The notes under the pieces are model-generated. The model worked only from the letters and a program-made list of their open reading frames with translations, ran no database searches and was not told the DNA's origin. Of a stretch of DNA of 6,722 nucleotides, positions 5,811 through 6,722 are shown piece by piece. How positions within the stretch are numbered: the stretch's first letter is position 1; every line of letters begins with the position of its first letter. Source of the stretch: Mycobacteriaceae bacterium (lineage in GTDB: Bacteria > Actinomycetota > Actinomycetes > Mycobacteriales > Mycobacteriaceae); NCBI GenBank assembly GCA_019242135.1, contig JAFAWC010000317.1, positions 1-6,722 of the forward strand. Reading direction: 5' to 3'. Made by a program: the position numbers and the translations under genes.

Positions 5811-6497
5811 ATGAGCCATGTTCAATCGACAGGCACCACGTGGGGCGCCGTGCTCACCGAACTGATCCCGCTGGCGCTGGTGATCGCGTTGTCACCGCTG
5901 TCGATCATTCCCGCCGTCCTGGTCCTGCACGCGCCGCATCCCCGGCCGGCAGCATTGATGTATCTGCTCGGCTGGGTGGTGGGGCTGGCGGGTCTGACCG
6001 CCATCTTCGTCGAGGTGTCGGGGTTGATCGGCACTCTCGACAAACCCCCGACGTGGGCGTCGTGGCTGCGTATAGCGGTCGGTGCCGCACTGGTCGTGTT
6101 CGGTGTCTTCCGGTGGTTCACCCGCCACCGGTCGGCGCACATGCCGGCGTGGATGCGACAGCTGAGCAACGTCACGCCCGCCAAAGCCGGTGCGCTGGGT
6201 GTGGCGCTGGCGGTGGGCAACCCTAAGGTGTTATTTATCTGCGTCGCAGCCGGTTTGGCGATCGGCACAGAGGGCATCGGGTGGGCACGGGCTTGGCTGG
6301 CCGTGCTCTACTTCGTAGCGATCGCGGCGTCGTCGGTCGCGTTGCCCGTACTGGCGTACGTGGCGTCCGGCGACCGCCTCGATGGCCAGCTGTCCAGGCT
6401 CAAGGACTGGATGGAGCGCCATAATGCCGCGCTGATGGCCGCGATCCTGGTGGTGATCGGGCTGCTGGTGCTCTACAAGGGAATTCACGCGCTCTGA
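5811..6497 (+). CDS. GAP/SfLAP-family six-helix membrane protein
   Basis: The protein has 228 residues and is very hydrophobic. Likely membrane helices lie at about 16-39, 47-74, 84-103, 124-150, 160-184 and 206-224. The sequence resembles the GAP (glycolipid-addressing)/SfLAP family: the first helix carries ALVIALSPLSIIPAVLVL, the second starts from YLLGWVVGLAG, and helix four begins after TPAKAGALGVALAVGNPK. Family members in mycobacteria include Gap (glycopeptidolipid export) and Sap (sulfolipid-1 surface localisation), and the fold is related to LysE-type transporters. A role in moving an envelope lipid or small solute is inferred from the family only; the partner is unknown, and no lipid-synthesis gene is nearby. 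ATG 5811 is used because it sits just before the first helix. The frame stays open further upstream, but that part is antisense to the NTF2-like gene and looks non-coding. The Shine-Dalgarno sequence is weak (GGTG). It diverges from the NTF2-like gene across 96 bp. Confidence 0.88.
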   Translation: MSHVQSTGTTWGAVLTELIPLALVIALSPLSIIPAVLVLHAPHPRPAALMYLLGWVVGLAGLTAIFVEVSGLIGTLDKPPTWASWLRIAVGAALVVFGVFRWFTRHRSAHMPAWMRQLSNVTPAKAGALGVALAVGNPKVLFICVAAGLAIGTEGIGWARAWLAVLYFVAIAASSVALPVLAYVASGDRLDGQLSRLKDWMERHNAALMAAILVVIGLLVLYKGIHAL

Positions 6498-6563
6498 CGC
6501 GTCATCCCGAGCCGGCCGCCAATACTGCGCAACCGGCAACGAAAGCTCCTATATTTTCCCTCC

Positions 6564-6569
6564 TACAAT
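6564..6569 (+). promoter_or_regulatory. -10 element of the flavohaemoglobin-like gene; leaderless start likely
   Basis: TACAAT lies 8 nt before the GTG start at 6578. With the usual 6-8 nt distance, transcription would begin at A6576 or G6578, so the mRNA would have almost no leader. There is no Shine-Dalgarno sequence before the GTG, consistent with leaderless translation, which is common in mycobacteria. A second candidate -10, TATATT at 6550-6555, would give a leader of about 16 nt, also without a Shine-Dalgarno sequence. No clear -35 accompanies either. Confidence 0.45.
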
Positions 6570-6577
6570 CGTCGGAC

Positions 6578-6722
6578 GTGGGATTAGAAGACCGTGACTC
6601 GCTGCGCGTACTGCGTGCTGCGATCGATCCCGACTCCTCTGAGAACGACGTGATCCACCAGTTCTACACGCGCTGGTTCGAGATCGATCCGGCCATCCGC
6701 GACCTGTTTCCCCCCGACATGG
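6578..6722 (+). CDS. Flavohaemoglobin-like oxidoreductase, N-terminus only (Rv0385-type)
   Basis: Only the first 48 codons are in the window. They begin (M)GLEDRDSLRVLRAAI, and continue with HQFYTRWFEIDPAIRDLFPPDM, the early globin helices and the FYxRWF...IRDLFP signature of flavohaemoglobin-type globin domains. This closely resembles the start of M. tuberculosis Rv0385, a type II flavohaemoglobin (globin, FAD and NAD domains) reported to couple D-lactate oxidation to electron transfer rather than to act as a classical NO dioxygenase. Neither the haem ligands nor the reductase domains are in the window, so the subtype rests on similarity of the N-terminus and on proximity to clpB, which is next to Rv0385 in M. 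tuberculosis. The GTG start is chosen from the match to the family N-terminus and the -10 placed just upstream. Confidence 0.85.
   Translation, partial: MGLEDRDSLRVLRAAIDPDSSENDVIHQFYTRWFEIDPAIRDLFPPDM

Noticed and set aside
6495..6504. Perfect palindrome TGACGCGTCA at the GAP-gene stop
   Set aside because: It is only 10 bp, lacks a loop and T tract, and is a likely chance event in GC-rich DNA; I cannot support an operator or terminator.
6511..6537. GCCGG...CCGGC as a terminator after the GAP gene
   Set aside because: A 5-bp stem with a 17-nt loop and no T tract is too weak to call.
1..6722. CRISPR array, insertion sequence, tRNA/rRNA, toxin-antitoxin or phage-defence genes
   Set aside because: No spaced direct repeats, transposase motifs, RNA gene signatures or defence domains were seen on either strand.

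Overview
The window looks like a chromosomal segment of a Mycobacterium, probably a slow-growing species. It is GC-rich. The N-terminus encoded at its left edge matches mycobacterial ClpB very closely, and the gene at its right edge matches the start of the mycobacterial Rv0385-type flavohaemoglobin. In M. tuberculosis clpB and Rv0385 lie side by side, so the roughly 5.9 kb between them here (four genes) is best read as extra content present in this species and absent or lost from the tubercle bacilli. The species assignment and this comparison come from memory of the family sequences, not from a search.

Layout: (1) 1-649, minus strand: 5' part of clpB, cut by the window edge just after the Walker A motif of the first ATPase domain. 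(2) 650-970: divergent control region. It holds an HspR-type inverted repeat (HAIR-like) overlapping a SigH-type promoter for clpB, a 10-bp tandem repeat in the clpB leader, a weak promoter candidate facing right, and a short 17-codon reading frame with its own Shine-Dalgarno sequence just before the next gene. (3) 971-1936, plus strand: membrane-anchored protein with two tandem ABM (dimeric alpha/beta barrel) domains. (4) 1933-5109, minus strand: a very large lipoprotein joining a complete three-cupredoxin multicopper oxidase to a C-terminal FG-GAP-like repeat region. Its stop codon overlaps that of the ABM gene within a CTAG palindrome. (5) 5241-5714, minus strand: small exported NTF2-like (DUF4440) protein, upstream of and codirectional with the oxidase gene. 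(6) 5811-6497, plus strand: six-helix GAP/SfLAP-family membrane protein. (7) 6578-6722, plus strand: first 48 codons of a flavohaemoglobin-like protein, probably translated from a leaderless mRNA.

How the parts may fit: clpB is a stress-induced disaggregase. The oxidase lipoprotein and the secreted NTF2-like protein would both act outside the cytoplasmic membrane and may be co-transcribed. The ABM and GAP proteins are membrane-embedded, and the flavohaemoglobin is a cytosolic redox protein. A shared theme of redox or envelope stress is plausible but is inference. The standout item is the multicopper oxidase/FG-GAP fusion; no defence system, mobile element, CRISPR array or RNA gene was seen.
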